Part shown: positions 52,087 to 61,452 of the stretch, one piece after another
Layout of the letters: each line of letters starts with the position of its first letter
Position numbering within the stretch: position 1 is the first letter of the stretch
Origin: JBEDUK01 sp040414485
GTDB taxonomy: Bacteria; Actinomycetota; UBA4738
NCBI GenBank assembly: GCA_040414485.1
Contig: JBEDUK010000056.1
Coordinates: 1 to 64,000, forward strand
Reading direction: 5' to 3'
Length of the DNA: 64,000 nucleotides
Made by a program: the position numbers and the translations under genes
Notes under the pieces: generated by a model
Database searches by the model: none
What the model saw: only the letters and a program-made list of their open reading frames with translations
Told to the model about the DNA's origin: nothing

Positions 52087-53522
52087 CATTGCGCTCGGAT
52101 GGCGCGCCACCAAACCTCATGCTCCTGGTCTTGGACACCACGCGCGCGGACGCATACCGTCCATGGGGAGGCGCACGCGCACCAACGATGGAGTCGCTGG
52201 CCCGTTCAGGCCTCGTGTACGAGCGGGCGATCTCCTCCGCGCCATGGACGCTCCCATCCACGGTTTCCATCTTCACCGGTCGGCTTCCGACGGCGCACGG
52301 CATCACCGGCGATGCGCTGCTCAGTCGAGGAGGTCGGCTCAGCTCGCCGGCAAGCGCCGTCGGGCAGTACGGAGGCGGCTGGCTCCCCGAGCGACTCGGT
52401 CAACTCGGCTATCGCACGTTCGGGATCAGCTGCAATCCATGGGTCGGCACCTGGGGAGGATTCTGTCGCGGATTCGATCGCTTCCGGGACGTCCGGCCCT
52501 GGAGCCGCAAACCCCGCAATCGTGTGGACCGAAGGATCAGACGGCTACGCCAGACGCACTTGCTTCCCGGTGCTGATCACGGCGGAACCGAGGCCTTCCG
52601 AACATTTCGTCGCATGGTCGCCGATGACGACGAACGACCGACCAGCGCACGACCGTGGTTCGCGTATGTGAACCTGATGGAGGCGCACGCGCCGTATGAC
52701 CCGCCCCTCCGCTTCAGTCCCGTCATCCAAGGCGACAACGGGTCGGGCCGGCTGGGAACGCTGATGTCCCAGTTCCGGCAGGTGCCACTCCGGGTGCACC
52801 CCACCCCTGGGTACCTTCGACATATAGGGTCTCTCTACAGGGCCTCCACCCAATACCAGGATTGGCTGGTGGGCCGCTTCGTGGATCACGCACTCTCATA
52901 TGAGCGCCCGCTGGTGCTCGTCGTGGTGGGTGACCACGGAGAGAACCTGGGTGACCACGGGCTGTTCTCACACCATTCCTCTCTCCATGACACGCTTCTG
53001 CACGTGCCGCTCCTGATTTGGTCATCGGACGGCGCATTCGGCCAGGCGAGGATCGGTGATCCGATCTCGACGTTGGGCTTGAGCGCCTGGCTGCAAGCGT
53101 GCGCCGCCGGTGCGCCATCAGAGCCTCCACAACCCGATGGCGCGGTTGTCAGCGAGTACGAGTCGACCGCTCATCACACTGCCCTGCCGCTTGAGCTTCG
53201 GGCGCGGGAGTCGATCGAGGGGGCCCTGCCCGCTCTCGTGAATTCGCCGGGGTTCGCGGTGCACGCGGGGAACCTGAAATATGTGTCGGTCGACGGGACT
53301 GCGGACCGCATCTACGACCTCGCCGCAGATCCGATGGAGAAGACGAACTTGCTGGAGAAGGATCCCGGACTCGCTCATCGCTTCGAGGCTTTTCGCAGCG
53401 ATTGGCTGGAGCGGCGCGCCAAGCAACCGACATATTCCGAGACGTGGGACGCGAGCGATATCACTCCCCAATCGGAGGAGGAGATCGCGGAACAACTGAG
53501 AGTGCTCGGCTACATTGAGTGA
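52071..53522 (+). CDS. Sulfatase-like alkaline phosphatase superfamily protein (SL3)
   Basis: 483 aa. NLMLLVLDTTRADAYRPWGG gives the first metal aspartate, APWTLPSTVSIFTGRLPTAH the nucleophile region with Thr in place of Cys/Ser, and VVVGDHGENLGDHGLFSHHS the second metal site. VVSEYESTAHH and the tail LRVLGYIE are shared with SL2 and SL4. The ATG at 52071 overlaps ST2 by 16 bases. No signal peptide is seen. Confidence 0.78.
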   Translation: MERTLTLRSDGAPPNLMLLVLDTTRADAYRPWGGARAPTMESLARSGLVYERAISSAPWTLPSTVSIFTGRLPTAHGITGDALLSRGGRLSSPASAVGQYGGGWLPERLGQLGYRTFGISCNPWVGTWGGFCRGFDRFRDVRPWSRKPRNRVDRRIRRLRQTHLLPGADHGGTEAFRTFRRMVADDDERPTSARPWFAYVNLMEAHAPYDPPLRFSPVIQGDNGSGRLGTLMSQFRQVPLRVHPTPGYLRHIGSLYRASTQYQDWLVGRFVDHALSYERPLVLVVVGDHGENLGDHGLFSHHSSLHDTLLHVPLLIWSSDGAFGQARIGDPISTLGLSAWLQACAAGAPSEPPQPDGAVVSEYESTAHHTALPLELRARESIEGALPALVNSPGFAVHAGNLKYVSVDGTADRIYDLAADPMEKTNLLEKDPGLAHRFEAFRSDWLERRAKQPTYSETWDASDITPQSEEEIAEQLRVLGYIE

Positions 53523-53650
53523 CGCGTTGACGTGTCGGCACGCCAGCGCCCAACAGTTGGCGGGCCAGCGCGAGTCCGGTATCCTGCGGCCTCGCTGCTG
53601 CTTCACGTACCCGACCTGATCGTCGACTGTCACCTATGAGAGGTTCAACC

Positions 53651-54502
53651 ATGGCCGGAATGATCCGCCGCTTTCCTCACAGTCCCCCGCGAGTTGTTCC
53701 TCTCGCAGGGGCATATGTCGCATCGACCATCGCCGGCTACCGAGAGCGCGATCTGTTCTCTCATGTGGAGTCCTATTGCATGTTCGCCGGTTACCCTCGG
53801 AGCGGGCACAGCCTCGTCGGCTCGCTTCTGGATGCGCATCCGGACATGGTCATCGCCCACGAGTTGAATGCGCTTGGCTTCATCCGAGCGCGTTTTCGCA
53901 GGGCTCAGCTCTACTCATTGATCTTGAACAACTCGCGCATGATTGCGGCGCTGGGCCGCCAAGAGACTGGGTATTCCTATGAGGTTCCCAATCAGTGGCA
54001 GGGCCGGTTCCGCACCATCCGCGTGATCGGAGACAAGAACGCGATGGGTGCGACTCTCCGCCTCGGGCGCCGGCCCTACCTTCTGGATCGGCTTCAGCGG
54101 GTCGTCCGGGATCCTGTCCGCTTCGTTCACATCGTCAGGAATCCGTACGACAACATCAGCACCATCGCCAGGCGGGACGATCTCACGCTTGAACAGGCCA
54201 CAGCCTTCTACCTGAACCTGTCGACGACCGCTCTTTCAATCACACGACGCGTCGGGCAGGACCACGTCATGGTGGTGCGGCACGAATCGTTCGTTGCCGA
54301 CGCGAAGGCCGCGCTGAAGGAGCTGTGCTCGTTCCTGGGCGTGACCTCGCCGGATGACTACCTGGACGCCTGCGCGAGCATCGTCTACGAATCGCCGCAC
54401 ATGAGTCGCCACGACTCGCCCTGGACACCTGATTCAATCCGTAGCCTCGAACGGGAGATGAAGCGGTTCCCGTTCTTCGAAGGTTACAGTTGGGACACCT
54501 GA
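53651..54502 (+). CDS. Sulfotransferase family protein (ST3)
   Basis: 283 aa from the ATG at 53651, which has AGAGG upstream; an ATG at 53636 is the alternative. MFAGYPRSGHSLVGSLLDAH is the phosphosulfate loop and VRFVHIVRNPYDNISTIARR the 3'-phosphate motif. It is a clear paralogue of ST4 (56609): both share ESYC/ETYC before the loop, IAHEL(N/D)ALGFI, LILNNSR and PxQWQGRFRT. No signal peptide; acceptor unknown. Confidence 0.85.
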   Translation: MAGMIRRFPHSPPRVVPLAGAYVASTIAGYRERDLFSHVESYCMFAGYPRSGHSLVGSLLDAHPDMVIAHELNALGFIRARFRRAQLYSLILNNSRMIAALGRQETGYSYEVPNQWQGRFRTIRVIGDKNAMGATLRLGRRPYLLDRLQRVVRDPVRFVHIVRNPYDNISTIARRDDLTLEQATAFYLNLSTTALSITRRVGQDHVMVVRHESFVADAKAALKELCSFLGVTSPDDYLDACASIVYESPHMSRHDSPWTPDSIRSLEREMKRFPFFEGYSWDT

Positions 54503-54637
54503 GTCACGTTGTCCGCGGGCCAGGGCTGCCCGGCTGAATCCAACGCCCGCCCGCAGACCGGCCCTTTTCGCAGGCGGCCGCAGTCATCAGAGACCGCGTG
54601 CGTGCGCTGGGCCCAGCTCGCCCAGGCTTCATCCCGC

Positions 54638-56431
54638 CTACCCGTCGAGGGGATCGCGGTCCAGACCGGTCCCAAGACCGTCGTCGCCGACCGCGGCGGC
54701 CACATCGCTCTCGGTCCCCGGACCATCGTCCCTTCGGTCGAGCGCGCGCGCGGCCGCTCCGTTCGAACTGCCCCGCCGGTGTTGACCGTGATAGGCGCCT
54801 CGCCGTCTCGCCCCGATGAGCGTGTCCCACAGCACGCCCAGCTCGAGCACATCGCGGAACCAGTACAGAGCCACCGCGTAGAGCGCGCTCGATAGCAGGG
54901 CAAACGCCCCGAACGAGCCGATCGAAGAGCCGATCTCGTTCCGCATCAGCACACCGACCACGCCGAAGCAGACCACTGACGCCGCGGCAACGATCCAGAA
55001 ACCCCGCCCCAGCGTGCCCAGCCGCATCAGCACTCGGACCTGGATCAGCGCCGCGATGTTGTTCACCGCAGTCGCGATGGCCAGCGCCAGAGCCGCGCCG
55101 TCGATACCGTGGTGCGGAATCAAGACCAGCGAGAGGACGGCCGTCAGGATCAGCGTCAAAACTGTGTTCGCCAGGTTCCACACGACGTGGCCGCCCATGA
55201 GCAAGATGACCTGGACCGGGCCGGCGGCCATCGAAACCAGCATCCCCAAAGACATGATGGTGAGGGCCGTCGCCCCGAAAACGAAGCTGGCACCGAACAG
55301 ATGCCGCATGAAGAAGGACGACCATACGGCGATCACGATATAGACCGGCCAGGAGCCGATCATCACCCACCATGTCGACACCTGATAGACATTCTGGGCG
55401 CGCTCGATGTCGTCGCGCGCCAGAAAGCCGCTGATCTGCGGCGAAATTACAAAGAAGACGGCCTGCAGAGCGAGGGTGCCGAACTTCATGAATCGATACG
55501 CAGCCCCAAACACCGCGACGCCGGCGGTGGTCGACAATGCACCGAGCAACAGAATGTTGATATTCCCAGTCAGCGTAACGATGACGGATGCCACCCCGCG
55601 CGGTCCGGCAAAGCGCCAGAATTCCCCGAAGACCTTGCTCGCATGGGTCTTCGGGGTGGGCGAATCACGCCGTCTGCGCTCCAAGGGAAGCAGCAGCCGG
55701 CGGATCCATACGAGGATGAAGATGAGCCCAAGGAGGATCGCCCCGTTGCTCGCGTATGCCAGGGAGATGCCGGCCAGACCCAAGACGAGCGCGGCGCCTG
55801 CTGCGGCAGTACGGGTAACGGGCACCATCACGTTGTCCACCAGCACGACGGGTCGGATGGTTCCGAACCCTCTGCTTGCCGCCAGCGCGGTCGCGTACAC
55901 GCTCATGACTGGAACGAAGAACGCCATGACCTGGATGTATGGCAACAGCTCGTGAGAGCTGTTGCGGCCCAGCAGCTGCGCGATCTGGGGCCCGAGGAAG
56001 AAGAGGATGCTGCCGAGCGCCGTCCCCAGGATCGCGACGGGCACGAGCCCGATCGCAAGGCTCGTGCGGATGTCGTTCACGCGATCCAGCACGCGATACC
56101 TCGGGATGAACCGCACATACGCGGTATCGGCTCCCAGCTTCGCGATGTTCGTGCAGATCGTGGCGAGGGCGATCGCCTCGAAGAAGCGGGCGGCGTCGAT
56201 TTTTCCGAATCCGCGGGCGGCGATGACCACGAAGACGAACCCAAGAAGGTCGGACAGGATGCTTCCGCCAAGCTTCAGCGATCCATCGCGCGCGACGCGC
56301 GACAGGTCTCCCCTGCGTGCGCCGGCCCCTCCGCCGCCCCTAGAGGTCCTCGCCGTTGTAGCAGGCGGAACAATGCCGTCGGCATTCGAGGGCGTCGTCG
56401 CACCCCATGGGCGTTTCCCCGCGTCGCGCAT
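54638..56431 (-). CDS. Oligosaccharide flippase (Wzx/MATE-type)
   Basis: 597-aa protein with about 14 hydrophobic helices of the MOP exporter superfamily. The first helix starts in LKLGGSILSDLLGFVFVVIA, and FWRFAGPRGVASVIVTLTGN and SPQISGFLARDDIERAQNVY are typical loops. It has about 60 polar residues before the first helix and a 60-residue Arg/Asp/Gly-rich C-terminal tail. It would flip the lipid-linked repeat unit. The ATG at 56431 lies 10 bases after a TAGACT -10 box. Confidence 0.85.
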   Translation of the reverse strand: MRDAGKRPWGATTPSNADGIVPPATTARTSRGGGGAGARRGDLSRVARDGSLKLGGSILSDLLGFVFVVIAARGFGKIDAARFFEAIALATICTNIAKLGADTAYVRFIPRYRVLDRVNDIRTSLAIGLVPVAILGTALGSILFFLGPQIAQLLGRNSSHELLPYIQVMAFFVPVMSVYATALAASRGFGTIRPVVLVDNVMVPVTRTAAAGAALVLGLAGISLAYASNGAILLGLIFILVWIRRLLLPLERRRRDSPTPKTHASKVFGEFWRFAGPRGVASVIVTLTGNINILLLGALSTTAGVAVFGAAYRFMKFGTLALQAVFFVISPQISGFLARDDIERAQNVYQVSTWWVMIGSWPVYIVIAVWSSFFMRHLFGASFVFGATALTIMSLGMLVSMAAGPVQVILLMGGHVVWNLANTVLTLILTAVLSLVLIPHHGIDGAALALAIATAVNNIAALIQVRVLMRLGTLGRGFWIVAAASVVCFGVVGVLMRNEIGSSIGSFGAFALLSSALYAVALYWFRDVLELGVLWDTLIGARRRGAYHGQHRRGSSNGAAARALDRRDDGPGTESDVAAAVGDDGLGTGLDRDPLDG

Positions 56432-56441
56432 CCAGCCGAGC

Positions 56442-56447
56442 AGTCTA
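56442..56447 (-). promoter_or_regulatory. -10 box of a near-leaderless promoter for the flippase
   Basis: TAGACT on the minus strand, 10 bases before the ATG at 56431. Confidence 0.4.
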
Positions 56448-56608
56448 TCTGTTCGCCCAGTCCAGCAAGCGACGCTGCGCGAGAGGTATGCCCACCCCCT
56501 CGAAGGCGTCCTTGCGGCCCGGCTCTCCAATCGACAACCAGTGGCCAGTTGGGACCGTGTATGCTTCGACCTGACGTAGCAACGCTGTGACAAACGTTCT
56601 ACGAACGC

Positions 56609-57505
56609 ATGTCCCAATGCGCCATCGTTGCAGGGGTGCGGGTGGCATTGCTCACATCAAACATGCTCCGCTCGTTTCCTTCGACCCGAAAAAGGGTCGA
56701 CCGCATCGCGATCTCGTATGGAGCGTCGTTCATCGCCGGCTTCCGAGAGCGGTCACTGTTCGGCCAAATCGAGACGTACTGCATGTTCGTTGGCTACGCT
56801 CGAAGTGGTCACAGTCTGGTCGGATCACTCCTTGATGCACATCCTGACATCGTGATCGCGCATGAGCTGGACGCATTGGGATTCATCCAAAACGGCTTCA
56901 GCCGCTCGCAGCTGTACGCGTTGATCCTCAACAACTCACGCGCGATCAGCGCCAGCGGCCGCGAGCAGACCGGTTACACGTATGAGGTTCCCGGCCAATG
57001 GCAAGGCCGGTTCCGCACGCTGCAGGTCATCGGAGACAAGCGTGGCCATATGTCGACCGCGAGACTCCAACGGCGGCCGGAGCTCATCGATCGACTGGAA
57101 CGGGTTGTCCGAGACCCCGTGCGCCTGATCCATGTGGTCCGGAACCCGTTCGACAACATCAGCACGATCGCGAAGCGCCGCGGCACGACCCTCGAGTACG
57201 CGGCCGAGCGTTACTTCTCGCTGGCCGAGACCGTGTCCACGCTGCGGCGCAGACTGGGATCCGAACGCATGATGGACCTCAGGCACGAGTCACTGATCGA
57301 GGATCCTCGGGGAGCCCTGAAGCAGTTGTGCGGCTTCCTGAACGTCGCGGCGGACGACGCATACCTCGACGACTGCGCCCGAGTAGTCTTTGCCTCGCCC
57401 CACCGCACTCGCTTCGACGCGGACTGGAGCGATCAACTCAAGGCCAGGGTGGCAACGCGCGCACGCGACATCCCGTTCCTTGCCGACTACCACTGGGATG
57501 ACTAG
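56609..57505 (+). CDS. Sulfotransferase family protein (ST4)
   Basis: 298 aa from the ATG at 56609; alignment with ST3 suggests the true start may be the ATG at 56663 (MLRSFPSTRKRV). MFVGYARSGHSLVGSLLDAH and VRLIHVVRNPFDNISTIAKR are the PAPS-binding motifs; ALKQLCGFLNVAADDAYLDD matches the ST3 C-terminal part. ST3 and ST4 lie in the same direction on either side of the inverted flippase gene. Confidence 0.85.
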   Translation: MSQCAIVAGVRVALLTSNMLRSFPSTRKRVDRIAISYGASFIAGFRERSLFGQIETYCMFVGYARSGHSLVGSLLDAHPDIVIAHELDALGFIQNGFSRSQLYALILNNSRAISASGREQTGYTYEVPGQWQGRFRTLQVIGDKRGHMSTARLQRRPELIDRLERVVRDPVRLIHVVRNPFDNISTIAKRRGTTLEYAAERYFSLAETVSTLRRRLGSERMMDLRHESLIEDPRGALKQLCGFLNVAADDAYLDDCARVVFASPHRTRFDADWSDQLKARVATRARDIPFLADYHWDD

Positions 57506-57577
57506 GTCTGCCCCAAGACGTTCCTAACGACGTCGAGTACCCTCGGGTCCCAACACATCTGGCCGGTGAGCGGCGCT

Positions 57578-58987
57578 TCACTCGATGTAGCCGAGCATTC
57601 GCAAGTGCTCGGCGACCTCGTCCTCAGACTGAGCACCGGGCTCGTACTGCGGTTGTGTGAGGCGCCGCGACCGCCAGGCTCGCTCGTGATCCTCGAACGG
57701 GGCGGCGGCTTCGGGCTGCCAACCGAGCACGTCGTGCTCCTCGTTCGGATCCGACGCCAGGTCGAAGAGCCACCGGCGTCCATCCTCGGACGCAATCAGC
57801 TTTCGATCGCCTATCCGGATGGCGACACCGGCGTTGAATGCGAGCGGCGGCAGGGAGAGTCGGTCGTGCTTCTCGATTGTCGCCCTGACGCGTGACCGCA
57901 GACCTGTGGAGCGCACCGTCGACTCGTATTCGCTGACGATAGCGCCGTTCGGTGACATGGGCTCCTCATCCCGGTCAGCTATGGCCTCGAGCCACGCACG
58001 CAGCCCGAGCATCGACACCGGCTGGTCAACGAGCCCTGGGCCGATGTCCACGCCGAATCCCGCGACGAGCAGCGGTACGTGTAGCAACGGCTCGTGAAGA
58101 GATGAGTTGTGCGTGAACATGCCGTGCTCTCCGAGATGTTCGCCGTGATCGCCCACCATGACGACCACAGTCGGGCGGCTGCGGGCCCGGATGGCGGAAA
58201 CCAGTCGGCCGATCAACCAATCCTCGTAGCGGGCGGCTGCGAAATAGAGCCGCCGAACAGCATCGATGTATCCCGGAGGAGGGTCCACCAAGCCAAGTGT
58301 GTAAAGGATGAACCTTCCCGGCATACCCTTCGTATTCGACAGTCGAACGGTTTCGCGACGCTTCCAGGGCGCGTATGGAAAGAACGGCCTGGGCGGGTCA
58401 TAGGGCCGATGGGTCTCCATCAGATTGATCGCCGTGAAGAGTGGGTCTCGACCTGGGGAGGCCAGCTGCTGCGATACCGCTTCGATCGTCCGCTTGCCTC
58501 CGCTGTCCAACTTGCCCCAGGCGTGCCTCACCTGATTGCGGAGCATCTCGGACTTGCCTTTGATCGGATTACGGTGGCCGCGTCGCACATCGAAGCTCAG
58601 CATGTGGTCGAAGCCTCGATCGAACCCTCCCCACCCGCTCACCCAGACGTTGCAACTCCCTCCCCACGTGCGGTAGCCCCGCTGCGCGAGCGAGTCGGTA
58701 AGCCAAGGCCCGCTGTATCCGCGGACGGCTTCGGCCGGCGAACTGGGCCGATCGCCATCCCACGAGATGGCGTCTCCAGTGATCCCGTGTTCGGTTGGCA
58801 ACAAGCCGGAGAAGATGGAGGCAGTGGACGGCAGGGTCCAGGGCGCAGGCGCGTAGGATTGGGTGTAGACAATGCCGCGGGTCGCCAACTCCGCCACAGC
58901 TGGAGTATCAACGGCAATGTTCCACGGCGAAAAGGCGTCGGCTCGCGCTGTGTCGCAGAGCACCAAGACGATGTCCGGCGGGGTCAC
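57578..58987 (-). CDS. Sulfatase-like alkaline phosphatase superfamily protein (SL4)
   Basis: 469 aa starting with GTG at 58987 (MTPPDIVLVLCDTARADAFS). Nucleophile region APWTLPSTASIFSGLLPTEH, metal site VVMVGDHGEHLGEHGMFTHN, then IVSEYESTVRS and the end LRMLGYIE. Thr replaces the formylglycine Cys. It is closest to SL2 and SL3. A TATACT box 8 bases upstream indicates a leaderless mRNA with a GTG start. It is convergent with ST4. Confidence 0.78.
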   Translation of the reverse strand: MTPPDIVLVLCDTARADAFSPWNIAVDTPAVAELATRGIVYTQSYAPAPWTLPSTASIFSGLLPTEHGITGDAISWDGDRPSSPAEAVRGYSGPWLTDSLAQRGYRTWGGSCNVWVSGWGGFDRGFDHMLSFDVRRGHRNPIKGKSEMLRNQVRHAWGKLDSGGKRTIEAVSQQLASPGRDPLFTAINLMETHRPYDPPRPFFPYAPWKRRETVRLSNTKGMPGRFILYTLGLVDPPPGYIDAVRRLYFAAARYEDWLIGRLVSAIRARSRPTVVVMVGDHGEHLGEHGMFTHNSSLHEPLLHVPLLVAGFGVDIGPGLVDQPVSMLGLRAWLEAIADRDEEPMSPNGAIVSEYESTVRSTGLRSRVRATIEKHDRLSLPPLAFNAGVAIRIGDRKLIASEDGRRWLFDLASDPNEEHDVLGWQPEAAAPFEDHERAWRSRRLTQPQYEPGAQSEDEVAEHLRMLGYIE

Positions 58988-58995
58988 GGGGATGC

Positions 58996-59001
58996 AGTAT
59001 A
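58996..59001 (-). promoter_or_regulatory. -10 box of a leaderless promoter for SL4
   Basis: TATACT on the minus strand, 8 bases before the GTG at 58987. Confidence 0.5.
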
Positions 59002-59153
59002 GGGACTGCCAGCAGGGTGACGGGATGCCGACCTTTCTCCCTGGGGATCAAGCCTCCGCCCGGTGCCGCCCACAGCCGCTTGGGACTCCGTTCGCAGTCC
59101 CATCGTCGAGCCGGGACCTCTCGAACCAGCCGCGCCGCCTGCTCCCGCGGCGA

Positions 59154-59159
59154 TAGAGT
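59154..59159 (+). promoter_or_regulatory. -10 box of a leaderless promoter for the GT2 gene
   Basis: TAGAGT, 8 bases before the ATG at 59168, with no ribosome-binding site in between. Confidence 0.45.
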
Positions 59160-59167
59160 CACGCCCG

Positions 59168-60052
59168 ATGTCCGGCACCCCCCTCTTCTCAGTGATCATC
59201 CCCACGCACGGTCGTGGACAGTTCTTGTCTCGCGCACTTGGGTCGGTGTTGGAGCAGACGATTGCGGACTTCGAATGCATCGTGGTCGATGACGCGAGCC
59301 CGACACCGGTGACGGTCCCTGCGGATCCCCGTATCCGCCTCATCCGGCGAGAGGTGAACGGCGGCGTGTCCGCCGCTCGCAACACGGGACTGCGCGCGGC
59401 GACCGGCAGGTACGTGACCTTCCTGGATGACGACGACACCTACGCGCCGGAACGGCTGGCGATCGGAGTGGCTGGCCTGGAGCATGGCCCTCTGTCCACC
59501 TGCTGGATGGCGCCGCTCGGAGTTGCCCCGAGCCGGCGTCAATGGAAGGCCCTCAGACGCCATGAGAACCGACAGCTGGATGGGAACGTGCATGACACGA
59601 TCGCAACGGAGGTCCGCCCCCACCTTGGACAGGTCTCGATGCAAAGAGACCTCGTTCCGCCATTCGAGGAGTCTTTGTCCACCCTCGAGGACGTGGAGTG
59701 GTGGATCCAGGCCACCCGTAGAAGCGGTGTCACGTGCGTCCGGCGGATCGGTTACTTCCAACAGTGGCACAAGGGGGTTCGACTGACGGACAGCCTCCGC
59801 ACGCGGCTCGAGGACAATCGTCGACTCCTCGACCTCCATGCCGAGTATTTCGCCGAGCACCCGAAGGCAGAGGCGATGCGATGGAGGCACATCGGACGGG
59901 TCTTGAGCCTGCTGGGCGACCGTGCCGGTTCGCGCAGGGCGTTCGCGCGCTCGATGCGCCTGCACCCACGCATCAACACGATGTGGTACGCCATGCGGAC
60001 GGAGGCGCAGAGCGTCGTCCGTGGCCGAAAGAAGGCCCCGCCACGGAGGTAA
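59168..60052 (+). CDS. Glycosyltransferase family 2 (GT-A)
   Basis: 294-aa GT-A enzyme. PLFSVIIPTHGRGQFLSRAL, FECIVVDDASPTP and YVTFLDDDDTYAPERL carry the nucleotide- and metal-binding aspartates; LEDVEWWIQATR contains the ED acceptor-site motif. The C-terminal 90 residues form an Arg-rich helical part without membrane segments. Donor and acceptor sugars are unknown. It is divergent from SL4 across 180 bases. Confidence 0.88.
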   Translation: MSGTPLFSVIIPTHGRGQFLSRALGSVLEQTIADFECIVVDDASPTPVTVPADPRIRLIRREVNGGVSAARNTGLRAATGRYVTFLDDDDTYAPERLAIGVAGLEHGPLSTCWMAPLGVAPSRRQWKALRRHENRQLDGNVHDTIATEVRPHLGQVSMQRDLVPPFEESLSTLEDVEWWIQATRRSGVTCVRRIGYFQQWHKGVRLTDSLRTRLEDNRRLLDLHAEYFAEHPKAEAMRWRHIGRVLSLLGDRAGSRRAFARSMRLHPRINTMWYAMRTEAQSVVRGRKKAPPRR

Positions 60053-60198
60053 TGTGGGGATCGTATCGGCGTCTTTCTTCACCCGACGCACGTGCCAAGG
60101 AACAGGTGACATCGATCGCGGTGGTGCGCCAACTGCTCGTCCGGTGGCCGGAGATTCTAGACCGCTTACTCCTGGTCGGTCGGCTCAGCAGTAATGGG

Positions 60199-61452
60199 TC
60201 AGCTCGATTGGGGCGAACGGCTCGAGCCGTCTGACAACGTCACTCCTACCGGCCTCCCCTTCCCAAGCTCGCTGATTGAAGTGGGGTCCATGAACCCGGA
60301 ATCCTCTCCATACCCACCTAGAACGTACATCTTGTCCTGCAGGCTCTTTCGATCGCTCAGAATCTTGGCGCCCGCCTGGTTTCGTCGCGCCTCATTGAGC
60401 ATCCCCAGGACTCCCCACGCATCTGCTACCGGATCATACTGCAGGACGTCCGGCAGCGCCGTCGGCCATTGCCCGCAACCGGCGAGAATGAGGCTGTTAT
60501 GCAACGGCCCCTGGGGGTACCCAAAGGCTTGCGACTCGTCACACGGCTCAGGTAGATCAGCGACCCCTGCATCGTCCCAGCTCTTATCCCCCAAGCTCCA
60601 TGATTCGACGGTCCGAACTGGGGTGAGGTTCCCGTCCGAGATCGTGTCACCGCCGATCGCGTAAATCCGGTCACCGAGAACGGTTGTCGTAATGTAGCCA
60701 CGAGCGACCGTCAATTCCGGGCCTTGGTGCCACCGCGTCCCGGCAGGAGCTATCGGATTAAACAGCCATGTCTGGGCCGACTCATCATCGCTACAGCCGT
60801 TTGCCGCGAACGATAGACCGCCCATCAGGACGGCCTGATTACTCCATGTGGAGCGTGGAATGCGGTGACCGCCCTCGGCCATCGATGGGGTCACTCCCAT
60901 CGCCGGCAGGCTGACGCATCCGGCAGGAGTCGTGCCCGGCCATGGATCCTCGTCAAACAACCGAGTCTCGTTGGTGACCGGATAGTAGGCCTGAACAGTG
61001 GTGACGATATCGCCTTTAGCGTCACGGCCACCGAAGATGTAGTAGCCCAACCCCTCTGAATCCTTCAGGGCCACGATCCCATAGTCACTCACCGGGACGG
61101 GCATATCGACTCCGGTATCAACGTACGTCTTGGCGTAGACATCGTAGTACCAGACAGATCCATCAGTGCTGTCATCCGCCGTCCTAAATCCGAGAATGTA
61201 GATCCGGCCATGGGGCCTCGGCCTCTGCGTTGTGTCCCAAACCTGCGGTGGAGCATATTGGGCGTCGAAACGAGCACCAGCGAAAGGGCTGGGTGGATCA
61301 TAGATCCACAATACGGAAGCCCCTACGTGACTCGTGCCGGTCGGATCTGCGCGCGGGACCGTCGACGATACGGCGATTTCGGGGTTGCCCAAGATACCGA
61401 GGAGAATCATCACCAACAGCAGGCTCAGAATTTGCAGTTGGCGAAACCTCAT
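60199..61452 (-). CDS. Secreted kelch/galactose-oxidase-like beta-propeller protein
   Basis: 417 aa. A signal peptide is visible (QLQILSLLLVMILLGILG). Repeats of about 50-60 residues with YIFGG, AVLMGG, IYAIGGD and MYVLGGYG are kelch-type blades. An AAGGAGG ribosome-binding site decides the ATG at 61452. Base composition is clearly lower in GC than the ribosomal region, which suggests acquisition by transfer. Function unknown; such propellers often bind or oxidise glycans, but no catalytic Cys-Tyr pair was identified. Confidence 0.75.
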   Translation of the reverse strand: MRFRQLQILSLLLVMILLGILGNPEIAVSSTVPRADPTGTSHVGASVLWIYDPPSPFAGARFDAQYAPPQVWDTTQRPRPHGRIYILGFRTADDSTDGSVWYYDVYAKTYVDTGVDMPVPVSDYGIVALKDSEGLGYYIFGGRDAKGDIVTTVQAYYPVTNETRLFDEDPWPGTTPAGCVSLPAMGVTPSMAEGGHRIPRSTWSNQAVLMGGLSFAANGCSDDESAQTWLFNPIAPAGTRWHQGPELTVARGYITTTVLGDRIYAIGGDTISDGNLTPVRTVESWSLGDKSWDDAGVADLPEPCDESQAFGYPQGPLHNSLILAGCGQWPTALPDVLQYDPVADAWGVLGMLNEARRNQAGAKILSDRKSLQDKMYVLGGYGEDSGFMDPTSISELGKGRPVGVTLSDGSSRSPQSS

